Notes under the pieces: model-generated | Database searches by the model: none | What the model was told of the DNA's origin: nothing | The model's input: the letters and a program-made list of their open reading frames with translations, nothing else | DNA from: Pieris napi | Taxonomy: Eukaryota > Arthropoda > Insecta > Lepidoptera > Pieridae | Length of the DNA stretch: 64,000 bases | NCBI RefSeq assembly: GCF_905475465.1 | Contig: NC_062236.1 | Coordinates: 10,488,001 to 10,552,000 of the forward strand | Reading direction: 5' to 3' | In this document: piece after piece, positions 22,981-35,090 of the stretch | How the letters are laid out: the number at the start of each line of letters is the position of its first letter | Position numbering within the stretch: position 1 is the stretch's first letter | Made by a program: the position numbers and the translations under genes

Positions 22981-23237
22981 GTAGGGCCGGTTCCCCTAAA
23001 TTTCCAGTACCTAAGGCCGGTTCCCCTAAATTTCCAGTAGGCCTGGTTCCCCTAAATTTCCAGTAGGGCTGGTTCCCCTAAATTTCTAGTAGGGCCGGTT
23101 CCCCTAAATTTCCAGTACCTAAGGCCGGTTCCCCTAAATTTCCAGTAGGCCTGGTTCCCCTAAATTTCCAGTAGGGCTGGTTCCCCTAAATTTCCAGTAG
23201 GCCTGGTTCCCCTAAATTTCCAGTACGGCCGGTTCCT
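22981..23237 (+). repeat. Minisatellite, 26/30-bp units with higher-order structure
   Basis: Ten tandem units share the core GGTTCCCCTAAATTTCCAGT. Nine are complete (lengths 26,30,26,26,26,30,26,26,26) and the last is partial. Units 1-4 (22981-23088) and 5-8 (23089-23196) form a 108-bp block repeated with a single C/T difference. The 30-bp units contain the variant GTACCTAAGGCC. The array is flanked by AT-rich unique DNA on the left and by a SINE after about 80 bases on the right. Confidence 0.95.
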
Positions 23238-23315
23238 CGCGCAGTATTTGTATTACTTTAATTAAATTAAATAAATCAAAGTCTCTAATTAACTCATAAC
23301 GCAGTTAAGGTGGCA

Positions 23316-23562
23316 GTGGCGCTCCTATCTTTTAGGTTTGTACTGTCTGTACCACAGTCTGTGTCTGTTTCGTGATCATTTATTTTTCTTAAAAGGCAAG
23401 TAGATTGTACTAGTGATCAGCCTTCTGTGCCTGACGCATGCCCTCGATTTTTGGGTATAAGGCATGACTTGGTGGTCGTCAGGACATTTCTTTAAGCGTA
23501 TGATCGTAAAAATTATTGGTGCTCGGCTGTGATACAAATGTACGACCTCGGATGAGAAACTA
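23316..23562 (-). mobile_element. Metulj-like SINE, heavily degraded
   Basis: The family order is visible on the reverse strand: GTGGCGCT tail, TGTTTCGTGATCAT, AAAAGGCAAGTAG, CTTCTGTGCCTGACGC, then a mutated head with GGTGCTCGGCTGTG and ACGACCTCGGATGAG. The copy lies directly right of the minisatellite. Confidence 0.6.
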
Positions 23563-23983
23563 TGAAACTACATAACTCGAATTATTGTTTGAATAAATTC
23601 TTAATTAGAACTAAATATAATCGAGTAATATTCTTGTAATATAAACCAAAGGGATTATGAACCTTCTTACAAATAATTCAAGTGCTAAACAAACACTCCA
23701 AATAAAATGTGGGTTTCTGAAAAGCAGGGTGAATGAACAGCAATAAGGTGCTTTACCTCAACGATAACCCCCATTTATAAAGATAACAGAGGTCACTGGC
23801 CCTCCCCCTAATAATATTTTGCTCCAATTTGTAGAGCGTTCCCCTCACTATAAGTTTCATCACTTGCCATTTGCGAAAATTAGCATGACTTTGACAATTT
23901 ATTTAGCCTTCTATGTAATTTGGAAATTAATTAGATCCCTTGGCTTTTTAACATTTATTTACGGTATTTTAAGTCTTGATAAG

Positions 23984-24120
23984 AACAGTGTTAGCCTAGT
24001 GGCTTAAGGGTGCAGCTCTCATCACTGAGGTCGTAGGTTCGAGCCCCAGCTGACACACGCTTGTACGATGAAGGAAAACATTGTGAGGAAACCGGCATGC
24101 TTTCGACCCAAAAAGTCGAC
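23984..24120 (+). mobile_element. Metulj-like SINE, 3'-truncated
   Basis: The head AACAGTGTTAGCCTAGTGGC, B box GGTTCGAGCCC, body GAGGAAACCGGCATGC and AAAAAGTCGACTAG are clear. The copy stops there and lacks the usual tail, so it was either truncated by deletion or belongs to a shorter subfamily. Confidence 0.7.
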
Positions 24121-26308
24121 TAGTGTAGCGACTGATTTATATTTTTTATTTTAAGGCTTGTGTTTTTTTTAAATATGTATATATAGTTAGGCTCCGTAGG
24201 CCACGAGTTACCGTCCGTCTGTTTTGATAGTCTTTTATATAGGCTAGCCCGAAACAATGATTGATGTGTCAGAAATTGAACTAAAAACATGATTAAACTC
24301 ATACGCGATGTGCGTTATTAAGCCAAAGAGTAAGATTTTATTTAACATTATTATTTAAATTACCCCCTCATTTACAATTAAAATAATGATGTACTTTATG
24401 CTTAACAAATGTAAAATATTCACTTAATTATCAATTGTAATTCTGGATTATAATGATAATGGGCAGCATTACGTGTAATATATTGGTGATTACAATTATA
24501 TTCATGAATTAAAAAATATTCGGACTGGCATTGTTTTCTGACTTGACCGATTTTGACATCCAGAAGTCTGAGTCTTGTTTCTGAATCTGTGGACTCACGG
24601 CAATAAAACACAACACTTTTTATAACTTTACTTCCTTATTCATATAATCCAGATTAGTTTGATTACATTGGAAACAATGTTTCTTTCGTATTTATATATT
24701 TAGTACACCATATCATTTTCTACAGTACAAGTTTATATATTCTATAACATTACGGAAAATATAAAATTTACACAAAACTTAAAAAAATCTTACACTCCCA
24801 AAATAGAGAAGTAGAAAAATCTTACTTAATAAATGTCTTCATGGACTGTCCGGAACACAGCGGTTAGAAGTTCTGAATGAAAGTACTAATCAAAATTATA
24901 TTGTTTTGCATTGGCATCCTCTTGTCATTTAGAGAGTCTGTACTACTATTATCAAGAGGAAATATTAGATTTTTTGTTGTAATAATCCCTGAGTAACAGG
25001 CTATAATTGTTTCCAAATTATTATACAGTCGGCACATGCAATAGTTATGTACAAGTAGAGAATAATCTTCACTGTCACTGCCTTTTGGTGGTGTATTACA
25101 TTTACCATTATTAAATGAAAATAAATGACAAAATCAAAACAGTTTTAACTAAAGTACATCATCTGCCTCTTTCATCATAGATTAAAGAATTTTACAAAAA
25201 CCATATAGACATATAGTTTTTATTTTTGATAAATATATTCTTGCTTCTAAATACATTTAAAACAATCAATATACTAAAGTAAATAGTGAAGTAATGGGTG
25301 TCTATCAAATGCCAGTCCACTGCGATAGCTGATAGTGAACTCTTAATTGCGAGAGGTCGATGACATTGAAAAAAAACCACCACGTGGTGCGAGGTTTGTT
25401 TATGTTTGGCATGGCAATGGACTCTGTGGGAATTTAATTTTTTTTCTTTATTGGAATGTAGAGATCACAGACAATAAAATCATTTTATATCGTCTATTAA
25501 CTCTACGTTAATTTATGTTAGTAATTGGATAGTGGCAAAATATTTTTATAAAATTAATTATACAATTCTTGTGTTTGATTTTGATGGCAACATTAATGTT
25601 TAATTTGTTTATTAATAGAAATTTTAATGTTATTAAAATATGTTTTTACGTATACGATGCAAACAATATCAATTATTTATTTAGATTATTGTCAATGGAG
25701 TCATATAAACGATAAAGTGAAAGTTAAACTAAATTATTGAATAAGAAGACACTACGCACTTTTATTTATTGTAATGAGTCTCAAATACTTACAAAATTTC
25801 AAGTTCTAATATGACAAAACATTCTTTGTCAATAGAAAATATAATTAATGAATGCGAATGTCATTTGTCACATTTTTTGTTAAATTAAAATTTTCTGATA
25901 CTTTGACTAGCATGTATAAATAGTATGAAGAAGTTAAATATATGGTAGGCAGGTACCTAGTGGCAGGTGGATATACTGGGTTCACATATTATTCCTTTAG
26001 GAGTGTGGGGTTCGACGGCCGCGCAGAGCACGTGGCGCGACCAACACTCCGCAAAAAACTGGGAAATGAATCACGGCTTAATGAACTCACTTTACGTAAT
26101 ATGGACTTTGTTTTACATTTAAAAATATTTTTACATTAAACTATTATAATTACTTTTTATGGAAACTTATAACAACCATCAATGTTAAGCCCTAATCAAG
26201 TATTTTATTACCTACGACTAAAATTTCGTTCGATTATCTAGTCAGATGGGCTCTTACATCATGAAGTGAAGAACAAATTGCAAACAAACCTTTACACATT
26301 TAAAGAAA
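24121..26308. other. No gene recognised
   Basis: AT-rich DNA. A short GC-rich patch at 26000-26055 (GACGGCCGCGCAGAGCACGT) has matching GGAGTGT/ACACTCC edges but is otherwise unexplained. Confidence 0.45.
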
Positions 26309-26500
26309 AAACTTTTGAACCGGATTAAAGTTATGTATTATTATAAATTTACAATTATTTAACACAATTTTAAATGTAACCGACGTTTCCGACTTTAATC
26401 CGGTTAAAAAGGTAATTCTTTAAACAAATTGTATCGCTTCGACTGGGATTCAATCACGATATTACGTAACTACTTAGCCACCAACTCCATTTAAACACTA
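26309..26500 (-). mobile_element. tRNA-headed SINE-like element with a foldback body
   Basis: On the minus strand a tRNA-like stretch comes first: GGTGGCTAAGTAGTTACG (A box), then GTGATTGAATCCCAGTCGAA (B box), near 26430-26490. A body follows in which AACCGGATTAAAG (reading 26405 to 26393) is repeated in inverse at 26330-26318, an arm of about 22 bases with a few mismatches. The poly-T-like run at the left border would be the tail. Linking head and body into one element is an inference. Confidence 0.4.
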
Positions 26501-26529
26501 AAAAGATTCGATGCTATTCTTAAATAGTA

Positions 26530-26715
26530 TATATTTTATTTATTTAACACTTTATTGACTATTTTTAAAGACAATATCTACGATTATTAATTTAAAAAAT
26601 ATAGCCAAAATGAATTATATACCAAGAATTACTACTAAAACCTTGCAAGACCATTTACTAATAATTTATTGGTTGAGGTGTGTGGCAACGTGTAATGTAT
26701 GTGTGCGTTTTAATA
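26530..26715 (-). mobile_element. LINE 3' part (AAATAAATAAAT-tailed family), degraded
   Basis: TTTTATTTATTTAACACTTT, AATATAGCCAAAATGAATTA and TGAGGTGTGTGGCAACGTG follow the layout of the 53480 and 59661 copies. Confidence 0.4.
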
Positions 26716-28309
26716 TGATTCAATACTATCATAAAATGATTAGAATATTTAAAAAACTTAGTTTTGTGTTTGGGGGTTAAGGTTTTTCTTGATTAGACAG
26801 CCAGGCAAGCTAAAAGAAGGTTCCTATTATACCTCCGGATGGAAAACTCTCACATACTTGAGATATATTTACGGTTTCCGCCTGAACCACCCACAGAATA
26901 GATGATTGCCAAACTTCAAATCATCTCTTAAGAAAGCCAGTAACCTGAAACTGCAATTCCTAATTCAAATCCAAACAAGTAGTTGTTTAAATATTTCGAA
27001 TTGTCATTTCACCGTACCGCGCATTCGCGGTTGAAGATGATTACGATAAGTAACGATGTCAAATGAGCAACAGACAGACCGCAGAGACATCGTACTAGAA
27101 AAGCGAATTCCTACTATAATAATGAGGAAATGATTTCTCAATATGTACTAAATTCCATATTGTCAAGACGATTTTATCTTTTCAAGCAATGACTTGCGTG
27201 TATTCTTTGAATTACATTGATTGGGTAATTTTTATTAACTGCTACTTGTAGTATTAAAAACCTTTTTTCTCACGTCCTTTTGGTCCATACGAGACTCCAC
27301 ACTGGAGTACTAGCAATGTGTGTTACGTACTTATGAGTGAGAGAAGAGTAGGATTCTATTTATTTCCCTCTATATTGTTGCTTTTTAAGTTAATAATTTA
27401 AAGAAAATTATGTGATTTTTTGGCGATATTTGAGAGATGATAGGAATAATCGTAAATTATCATTAATATTTGTATATTTATTGCTTTTTTGTTATCTGCG
27501 ACACACATATTAGAAGTGTGCTGCTTTCAATTGTACTTGAAACTTTGCAGGGAATAAATGTGTAATTCTTTTCTTTCTCGAGTGATGTAATGTGAAGCTA
27601 GAAGTAGAAACGATAAACGTGAATGACAATGCGACACAACGAAAGTACTTTTACTATGCGTCCGCGTGATCGGAATATTGCAACATGTGTAGATCACCTA
27701 GGAATAGAGGAAATTTGCAGCTGTTTTATTATGATATAAAAAAGCATTCTTAGTTTATATCGTAAAGAGGTAATCTATATTAAGATTTAAGAGTTTGAAA
27801 GGTTGAACGCGATCTCAAAAATCTACGAGTTCCCGTTGAAAGATTATCTTTTATCTACTGGTATAACTAGTTAAAACAATAAAACACATAATACACAGTA
27901 AAATAATATAAAAAAAGGAAGGGACAGAAGTGCAAGTGTATAGTCACGTGATTAAGCAACCATCCTTCATAGGTGTCATAATATATGTGTGGAATGAAAT
28001 GGTGGTAGTGGTCACTGCTACTAGTATATTTAAATATAGGTCAATTGTTTAATCGATTTCCTGATATTTTAAAACTATTTTTTACATACGTGGAATTAAC
28101 TGAAAATATTTAGTCTCAAAATTTATTTATGTAATGTAGTCAACTGCTTACAGATTGCAGGAAAATTAGCATTAATTATAAAAAAATGCATGAAAATCTA
28201 CCCTAGTCAAATACAAATAGACAACTCTTATTATGGATAATTGTCACAAGTATGTCTGTTATTATGTTTTTTAAACCAAGCCTCAACACTTTCCACATAT
28301 TTATTTATT
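26716..28309. other. No gene recognised
   Basis: AT-rich DNA with no motif that I can assign. Confidence 0.5.
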
Positions 28310-28470
28310 TGCACTTCGTTACCTTACAAAAAAAACAGGTTACATAAGTTATTTGGCTGCCTTATCGCTAACAAGTGATTTCTTCCAGGCAACCCTAATA
28401 TGGAACAATAAAAAAGGAAACACCTACAGAGGGTACAGTACAAGAAGTGCATAAATAACTAACAAAAACT
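28310..28470 (-). mobile_element. LINE 3' UTR (GGAAGAGATCG family)
   Basis: On the plus strand GCTGCCTTATCGCTAACAAG, then TGATTTCTTCCAGGCAACC, is the reverse of the family block GGTTGCCTGGAAGAGATC...AGCGATAAGGC. The AAATAAATAAATA tail is at the left border. Confidence 0.55.
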
Positions 28471-28734
28471 CAAACTCAAAATAACATATAACACTACCTA
28501 TAACTAAATTAAAGTAAAATCTAAAGAAAAAACAACAAAAAACATCAATTCAAATAAACAATAATATGTATAAACAAAAATGTAAAAGCTAAGCCAAGGG
28601 TTTATTGAGTTACAATTAATATGTATTACGCATAGTTGACATTCAAAAATTCCTAAAAAGAATTAATAAATTACTATAGAAATAAAATTATATAACTGGA
28701 TAGATCTATAACAATTAATTAACCTGTGCCGTAC

Positions 28735-28800
28735 ATTAGCAGTTGGCGCATCGCCCGCGGGCGGACGCGCCGCCTTAGTCCACTGAACCATTGACCTGCC
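28735..28800. other. GC spike with 12-bp palindrome
   Basis: CGCCCGCGGGCG at 28752-28763 is a perfect palindrome inside GCGCATCGCCCGCGGGCGGA. It stands out in AT-rich surroundings. No exon or known motif was recognised. Confidence 0.4.
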
Positions 28801-29111
28801 TCGTAGGGTAACTATCATCTGCCCTAAACTCCAACGTTTTGTGAAGAGAACTTAAAAAAAACAGTAGTGTCAAACTTAAGCGTGCAGAAAAGACAATTCT
28901 ATATTGTGATTTAAATTGTAATTAGAAAAGATTACTGGATTGCAAAAGGTTTTCTGTTATATACAAATCACTTAATTGTACAATATATTTAGTTAAAATT
29001 TGGCCACATATGAGCTGTAAATGAATAAATAAATCCTGGCTGGTTTATTGTTTCTATGTACACAGTTAACACTAGCTTTTTAGACCCTCCGTTTAAACAT
29101 TACATTATATT

Positions 29112-29185
29112 TAGATCGTAAGGAAAACTGCATGTCTAATATTCAAAAATCAAAGGTGTAAGGCACAGAAAGCTGATTATTATAA
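29112..29185 (+). mobile_element. Possible Metulj-like SINE relic
   Basis: GTAAGGAAAACTGCATGTCT followed by AAAAATCAAAGGTGTAAGGC and ACAGAAAGCTGATTA matches the order and spacing of the SINE body. The match is too decayed for certainty. Confidence 0.3.
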
Positions 29186-29235
29186 TTTATTATACAATAC
29201 GCTGCTTAAATTCAGCGTTTACCATTATGGTTTAA

Positions 29236-29831
29236 ACTTTTTCAACTAAAATGGCAATGGTATAATGTTATATATCTTTAATCTGACCTCTAAACACGTT
29301 AGACCTAGCAAGTCATTTATCAAGCATCTGACATAAATACTATTGAAAATACTTTCACCACAAAACCATAAAGGTTCCAAGAATCATATTGCACCTACGA
29401 TTCACTAGGCAAGGTTGCAAGAAAGTGCATAGCATAGAAATCATTGCCGAACGTGCAAAGCTTTCTAAGCTTTCGTTGGCTGGACTCGGTTTGCGTTCCA
29501 ATGAGCTGACCGAGAATCATTCCAGATATCCATGACATAACCTTGATACTTTATTGCTGCACGACTAGTACATTCTTAGTTTAAAAGTAAGCGTGCTATT
29601 CGATCTGTCATTCATTAGTATTTTTGTATTGTATCTTTTTGGTATTACGAAGTTTCCCTACGTCTAAAATTGAGAGTAATGATGAAATTGAAATTGGTCC
29701 AGTATTTCTTGACTGTATTTGTTACAAACATGACGTTAGATATATAACACGATCCTGAGTGCATGTATTTAAGTAACCTGAATATGGTTTATGGTATAAC
29801 ATTATATAATTGCCATTTTAGTTGAAAAAGT
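29236..29831. mobile_element. Possible foldback DNA element with 37-bp inverted ends
   Basis: The arm at 29236-29272 (ACTTTTTCAACTAAAATGGC...) and the arm at 29795-29831 are inverse repeats matching at 35 of 37 positions, including 23 contiguous bases. The 522-bp interior has no convincing ORF. No target duplication is obvious, so the element class is unknown; a local inverted duplication is the alternative. Confidence 0.45.
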
Positions 29832-29999
29832 TGTTACTACGAAAAGTTGTCTCATATTTTGTTATTATGACTCATTGTCCCTGACCTCTATAAATGAAAC
29901 TCTATAGTCCCTGGTCGTTCTTACCTGTATAGGGGAAGCGCACAGAGGAATTTTAGCTTTTATTAAATAACGAAGGTCTGGCCGTCCTGGGCTCTTGCT

Positions 30000-30215
30000 C
30001 TATATGACAAATGATGTAGTTCCTTACAAATTCCTTCAAAGCCAAAAACTTGGCGATTAGAAAGGGTGGTGGAGTTTCTGACTAGTTCTCGCCCGCCCTA
30101 CGCCCTTGTTTTGTTAAGTAATGTTGAAAAAAGTTGTAGTAAATTTGAATTTAGAACCTTCCAATTTTGTTTATTTCGAAGTTCATAAGTACCTTTTGAA
30201 TAGACGAATCTTGGT
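30000..30215 (+). mobile_element. LINE 3' UTR (YNTR/FYNKL family)
   Basis: AAAAACTTGGCGATTAGAAA, GACTAGTTCTCGCCCGCC, TACGCCCTTG and GAAGTTCATAAGTACCTTTT match the 3' UTR at 44430-44590. No coding part is recognisable here. Confidence 0.55.
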
Positions 30216-30731
30216 TTGATTTGCATCCACTTGTATTTTCCTAGTAAAATAAAATATAATGGCTTTGTTTACATAAAGTTAAATTAATAAATTCCCTCCT
30301 TCCTGGGTACATTCCTTTTGTTTGCCTGAAAGGCGTAATTCTTCTTCTAGTATTAAGGTAATTAGAGGTCTGACTCAGAGTACATAGAAAAGGTTTTAAT
30401 TAGTTAATGTTAGAACAAACGGACGCGTCATGTCGCGCATAGAAAGGGACTCTCGTGAGAAACAGGATATGGGAATAATTGACATTAGCTTTACTTAGCT
30501 GTTAACACCCAGAAAGTAAGCTTTCCGTTTTTTTTTGAAATATTTTCTTTGCCATTTTTCTCTATACATAACCAGTGTTGACAATGTACGTGATAATAAC
30601 TGATAGTGTCAGTTTAATTACGTCTTTTATATCTAGAATTACCGTGGACAAAAATCAGTTAATTTCTATACAATGATAAAAGAAACCGTTGTATATGTGT
30701 ATAGCGAAAATTATACAGACATCCAGACAGA

Positions 30732-31028
30732 GCAGTGTTGGCCTAGTAGCTTCAGCGTGCGACTCTCATCCCTGGGGTCATAGGTTCGATCGCCGGCTGC
30801 GCATCAATGGACTTTATGTCTATGTGCCCATTAAACACTCGCTCGTACTGTGAAGTAGGAATGTTTTCTTTCCGTACGAGTCACGATGTTTCGTGAGGTT
30901 ACCGGCATGCCTGACACTCAAAAAAGTCGACGGTGTGTGTCATGCATAGAAGGATGATTACCTACTTGCCACAGAAATGATCGCGAAAAAGATACAAAAA
31001 TCTAAGGCCCAGACCGAAAAGGTTGCAG
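30732..31028 (+). mobile_element. Metulj-like tRNA-derived SINE, near full length
   Basis: The copy reads from GCAGTGTTGGCCTAGTAGC through B box GGTTCGATCGCC, ATCAATGGACTTTATG, AAAAAAGTCGACGGTG and AAAATCTAAGGCCCAGACC to AAAAGGTTGCAG. Compared with the 55071 copy it has about 40 extra bases near 30860-30895 (GAATGTTTTCTTTCCGTACG), possibly a local duplication of the GTGAAG...GTACGAG segment. Confidence 0.8.
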
Positions 31029-33360
31029 TAAGTTGCACACAGGCTCAATAAGTACAACTAGATCAAATGCAATATTTCGAAGTACAAAAGACTCGCTTTC
31101 TCTTCGTTTAAGTACTAAACATAATGACTAGTGCTTAGGTCTCAGTCTAGGTCCGGAACTATAAATAGAATGTGGGACAGGATGCGCTTTCCTACTGCGA
31201 AGCGATCTAACAACGATTGTCTAGAACTATTAATTGTACCATTTTGGGCTTAGTAAAGATTGCTGGCTGAGAATGTTTTTCCTTCTTTTGTTTATAACAT
31301 GTGTTAATTTTGTTTATAACATGCTTATCGCAATTACTTCTTTTGTTAGTTGTTTAGCAAAGTTTCGTTCACAATTAATCAAAATCCCGCAATTATGTTG
31401 CCTTTTTCATTTCCGTATGATATTGTTTGTCAAAGTATGTGTATATTACAGTTTAAGGCGTGTGTTGTTCGGCAAGTTCAAGAACTAACTTGGAACTAAA
31501 AGGCATCCATAAACTATCTTTTTATTAAATGTAAAATAAAAAACTTTATTGAATCTAAATAAAAAACATTGTGTCTCCGCAACAAAATAAATTGCATTTA
31601 TATAACAAATGGCATTGATTACACATTAATAAAGTAAAACTCAATAAAAACTATTGTCCTAACTAATGGGGGTGTAAATAGCTGATACTTCATTTTATCA
31701 TATATTATTTTATTTAAAAACAATCACCTACAGGAATTAAGTAGAAATAAAATATTAAGTATTAATTACACATTCGCTCTCTTAACACACAACGTTTTTT
31801 TAATATATTTGACTAGGCCGTTACCATTCATGCCATTTTACTGATTTTTATTTTTTTATATAGATTTATAAAATTATTGTAATATGAACTAATGAAATAG
31901 TTATAATTTAATACATCTACACTGAGTGGAAGTAATCTGACGCGACACGAGTTCCGTTTAGCTTTCTCTTCCGAGTGCAATAGAAAACTGCATTTTCCTT
32001 TAAAGTACAATTTCTAGCCTATTTATTATTGAAGTTAATATATAAACATTTTTGTTTAAAAATCGGGCAACAAATATATTTCACAACATCATGTAATCAG
32101 CTAGGTAAATGGCGAAAAGGAGGTGCTTACAAAACATAACGACTGATATTATGAGTGAACTAGAAAGGAAAGGAAGAAAAGGGACAGGAAATATATATAT
32201 CCTTACTTCATTATAATAATACTATCACTATATAACTTGATTTTGATAAGATTTAACGATAAAGGTAATTTCAATTTTAAATCTCCGAACGATTTAAAAA
32301 CTTTCTTTAACATATTATAGTGTATTTAGAATGCTCTAGAATCTTTAAATTTCCTCTTTTTACTTATACCTTTTTACACAATTTAGGTACTTGACTGTTT
32401 CATGAATAACAATTTTATTCAATTTAATTGCGCAACAGTGGGCAATCTCTCACGGCTATTATTACCATATATTTTGTATAAGTTTGTTCCCCTGGTAATA
32501 TAAAATCTACGTTCATGAGCGATAAGTGCAATGGTATCATTAGTGTCCAACAGGAAGTATCGGAAGGAAACACGATACTGCACTTTCACTTGGATATATC
32601 GTAGTTATTACTTTAATTATAACTATTACTAGTAGAAACATAATAAAATTGCAAGATAATTATTAATAGATATTGTATTAATGATTGATTGTATAAATAA
32701 CCTTTTAATATATAATAATCCTGAAGAGTCTTCATTGATCATATCGTTTATATAGACGTCAAAAAATTTTATACAATTAAAAGTGATTTTAATACAATTC
32801 CCAGAAGACCTTCTATACATGAATCTTTTATAAGCACGTTTTTAAATCACGATATATTAAATAAGCGTGTCAAAGAGGTCACTTTCCGGCGAAGAGTCGA
32901 GAAAACTACTAAGCTGCGAGAGCAAGCGGGGTATGGTAATTTGTTGACGCTGGACTTTACAAGTAGAATACATATTTTGGTAGCGGTTATAATTATCCGT
33001 AATAGTCTTACAATATAACTATAAAAAGAGGTAACAGTTCACAAGCTTTCGGTCACAGATAGAAAATAATCATGATATAACAGTTAGGTAATTCGGAAGT
33101 ACAAACTGTTGTCACACCAAAGCTAGACGTGGATACCAGATATTATATTATGTACTGAATGCTTACATAGAAAAAACAGTTTCTAAGTTCTCTTATTTGT
33201 TGTTCATTTCGGATTGTTCCTTTATTTATTACTTTCTTGATAATTGTGACATTACTTGTAGAACCTGGTCAAACTCAATGAGGTGAAAGTCACATTTCAA
33301 TTCTGTGCATTCGAACTCTGGCCGTACATTTACGTTTATTATTAAATGGTTTACTTATAA
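31029..33360. other. No gene recognised
   Basis: Very AT-rich. The 84-codon frame at 31234-31488 is hydrophobic, as expected of T-rich DNA, and is not recognised. Confidence 0.5.
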
Positions 33361-33660
33361 CAGTTTATTTATTTAACATTAAGATAATCCACAGCTTTTT
33401 AAAGCAAAATAGATACTCTTTACAATTTATAATAAAAATATAGCCATAACCGATTACACCTACTATATATGACGTCATCATTATGTCCTAATAATTTACT
33501 TGTCTGTCTGGGGTGTATTTTTAAAGCAAAATAGACTACAATTATAATATAAAAATATAGCCATAACCGCTTAAACTTATATACGAACATTATGTGCTAA
33601 TAATTTACTTGTTGATGTGTGTTGGAATGTGCAATATGTGGGTGTGTGTGTGATTTGGGT
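33361..33660 (-). mobile_element. LINE 3' part (AAATAAATAAAT-tailed family) with internal duplication
   Basis: TTTATTTATTTAACATTAAG opens the copy on the plus strand. The block TTTTTAAAGCAAAATAGA ... AAAAATATAGCCATAACCG ... CTAATAATTTACTTGT occurs twice with a period of about 122 bp (33396-33515 and 33517-33615). It closes with the GT-rich tract GTGGGTGTGTGTGTG. Confidence 0.45.
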
Positions 33661-34011
33661 GATCCTAAAAATCCATTGGATTTGCTTGTTTTCTTCGAAA
33701 ATGCGCGTTTGTAATAGAAATTAGTCGCGGCTCGCGTACTCCTTATTATAAACATTAAAATACACGTAAGTATATATACAGCAATATATACAGTAAATAT
33801 AATTTCTGTTGTTTTTACCTGTTTGTTTGTACACTGGCTAAGTTCACAAGAGTTCCTTCCTAAATTATTAATTTTAAGATTTAGATATATAAATATATTT
33901 ATTTAATCTTTTTTAATCTTTTTTATGTTGGATAATCGGTGTGGGTATAATTATTGTGTCGTTCTATCGAATTAGTAATAACTGTAAAGATAATGATGTG
34001 GAATAAATAAA

Positions 34012-34120
34012 TATTTTTTTATATAACAGGAGACAAACAAGCAAGAGGCTCAGCTGATGTTAAGTGATACCATGGACACTCAAATTGCCAAAAGGCACGC
34101 AAGTGCGTTGCCGGCCTTTT
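34012..34120 (-). mobile_element. LINE 3' tail, CR1-like WNQLP family
   Basis: ACAGGAGACAAACAAGCAAG, GATGTTAAGTGATACCATGG and AAGTGCGTTGCCGGCCTTTT mark the copy. It is very short and lies about 770 bp from an oppositely oriented relative at 34886. Confidence 0.6.
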
Positions 34121-34885
34121 ATATTATTTTCAGCATACTTTTTACAAAAAGGGAATACAACAGCTCGGTATGACGAGTTCTATAGTCTTATACATTTTAA
34201 TAGAATCTCTCGATATTTTTATTGTAATCCATAATTTGTACAACCTCTATATGTCAATTTTTGCGAATAATATATTTGTATATTAAATCGCCTTCAACGT
34301 GGTCACGACCTAAATTACGTTTTCAATTATATACTACATCATGAAAAACAGCCTTTTCAAGTTTTTCGTCTAAACTCATTAGCATTTCCTTTGTGCGATA
34401 CAAAGACCATCCTGACCTCAATTCTTTAAAACAACATTCATTGTACACTGACACAAATCCAATGCGGAAAAAGTCGAATTTTGGGTATTTGCATCACAAG
34501 AAAATTAACAAGTTTGAGTCATGTGCAAAGTGTGCCGATGAACTTTGTTTGAACTTGTGATTCAATGGTTTGCAAATTTTTGTTATAAGACTGTAGCATC
34601 ATTAATTTCGGATCATTTTTTTGCGATTTCTTTAACAATTTACATAAATGGTTGTATAAACCTCCAAGAATCATTAGTAGAGTAGAGTTTAACACGTTCA
34701 TAAAGACGCGGCCTTATAATATTTAATGGTTTGATTCCTCAATGAATGCAGAAGGTTTTTATACCTAAAACATGAAAGGTAAACTAGATAAGCTGTGTAT
34801 GATTATTATATTTAATATATTATTAAAAAAACATATTTATTGTTAGTAACAATCAATTATGAATGCGATTCTTAAGGCAATTTCT

Positions 34886-35090
34886 GCCGCGCACCACCAC
34901 TATGTGGAACCAGCTGCTCACTTAAGTATTTCCGAACCAATTCGACTTAGGGTCCTTCAAGAAAAGAGCGTACCAATTCGCCGGCAGCACGCTTGCGAGC
35001 CTTCTGGCGGTGCGAGTGTCCATGGGCGGCGGTATCACTTAACATCAGGTGAGCCTCCTGCCCGTCTGCCTCCTGTAACATAAAAAAAAA
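34886..35090 (+). mobile_element. LINE 3' tail, CR1-like WNQLP family
   Basis: ACTATGTGGAACCAGCTGC reads T-M-W-N-Q-L, and ATTTCCGAACCAATTCGACT reads F-P-N-Q-F-D, the conserved end of CR1/Jockey-type reverse transcriptase ORFs. GGCGGCGGTATCACTTAACA and CATCAGGTGAGCCTCCTGCC lead to a CCTGTAACATAAAAAAAAA tail. A few codons are missing around 34984 (CCAATTCGCCGGCAGC). Confidence 0.7.

Noticed and set aside
34859..35083. 74-codon frame including HHHYVEPAAHLS
   Set aside because: It is an out-of-frame reading of a LINE tail; the real family frame gives TMWNQL and FPNQFD.
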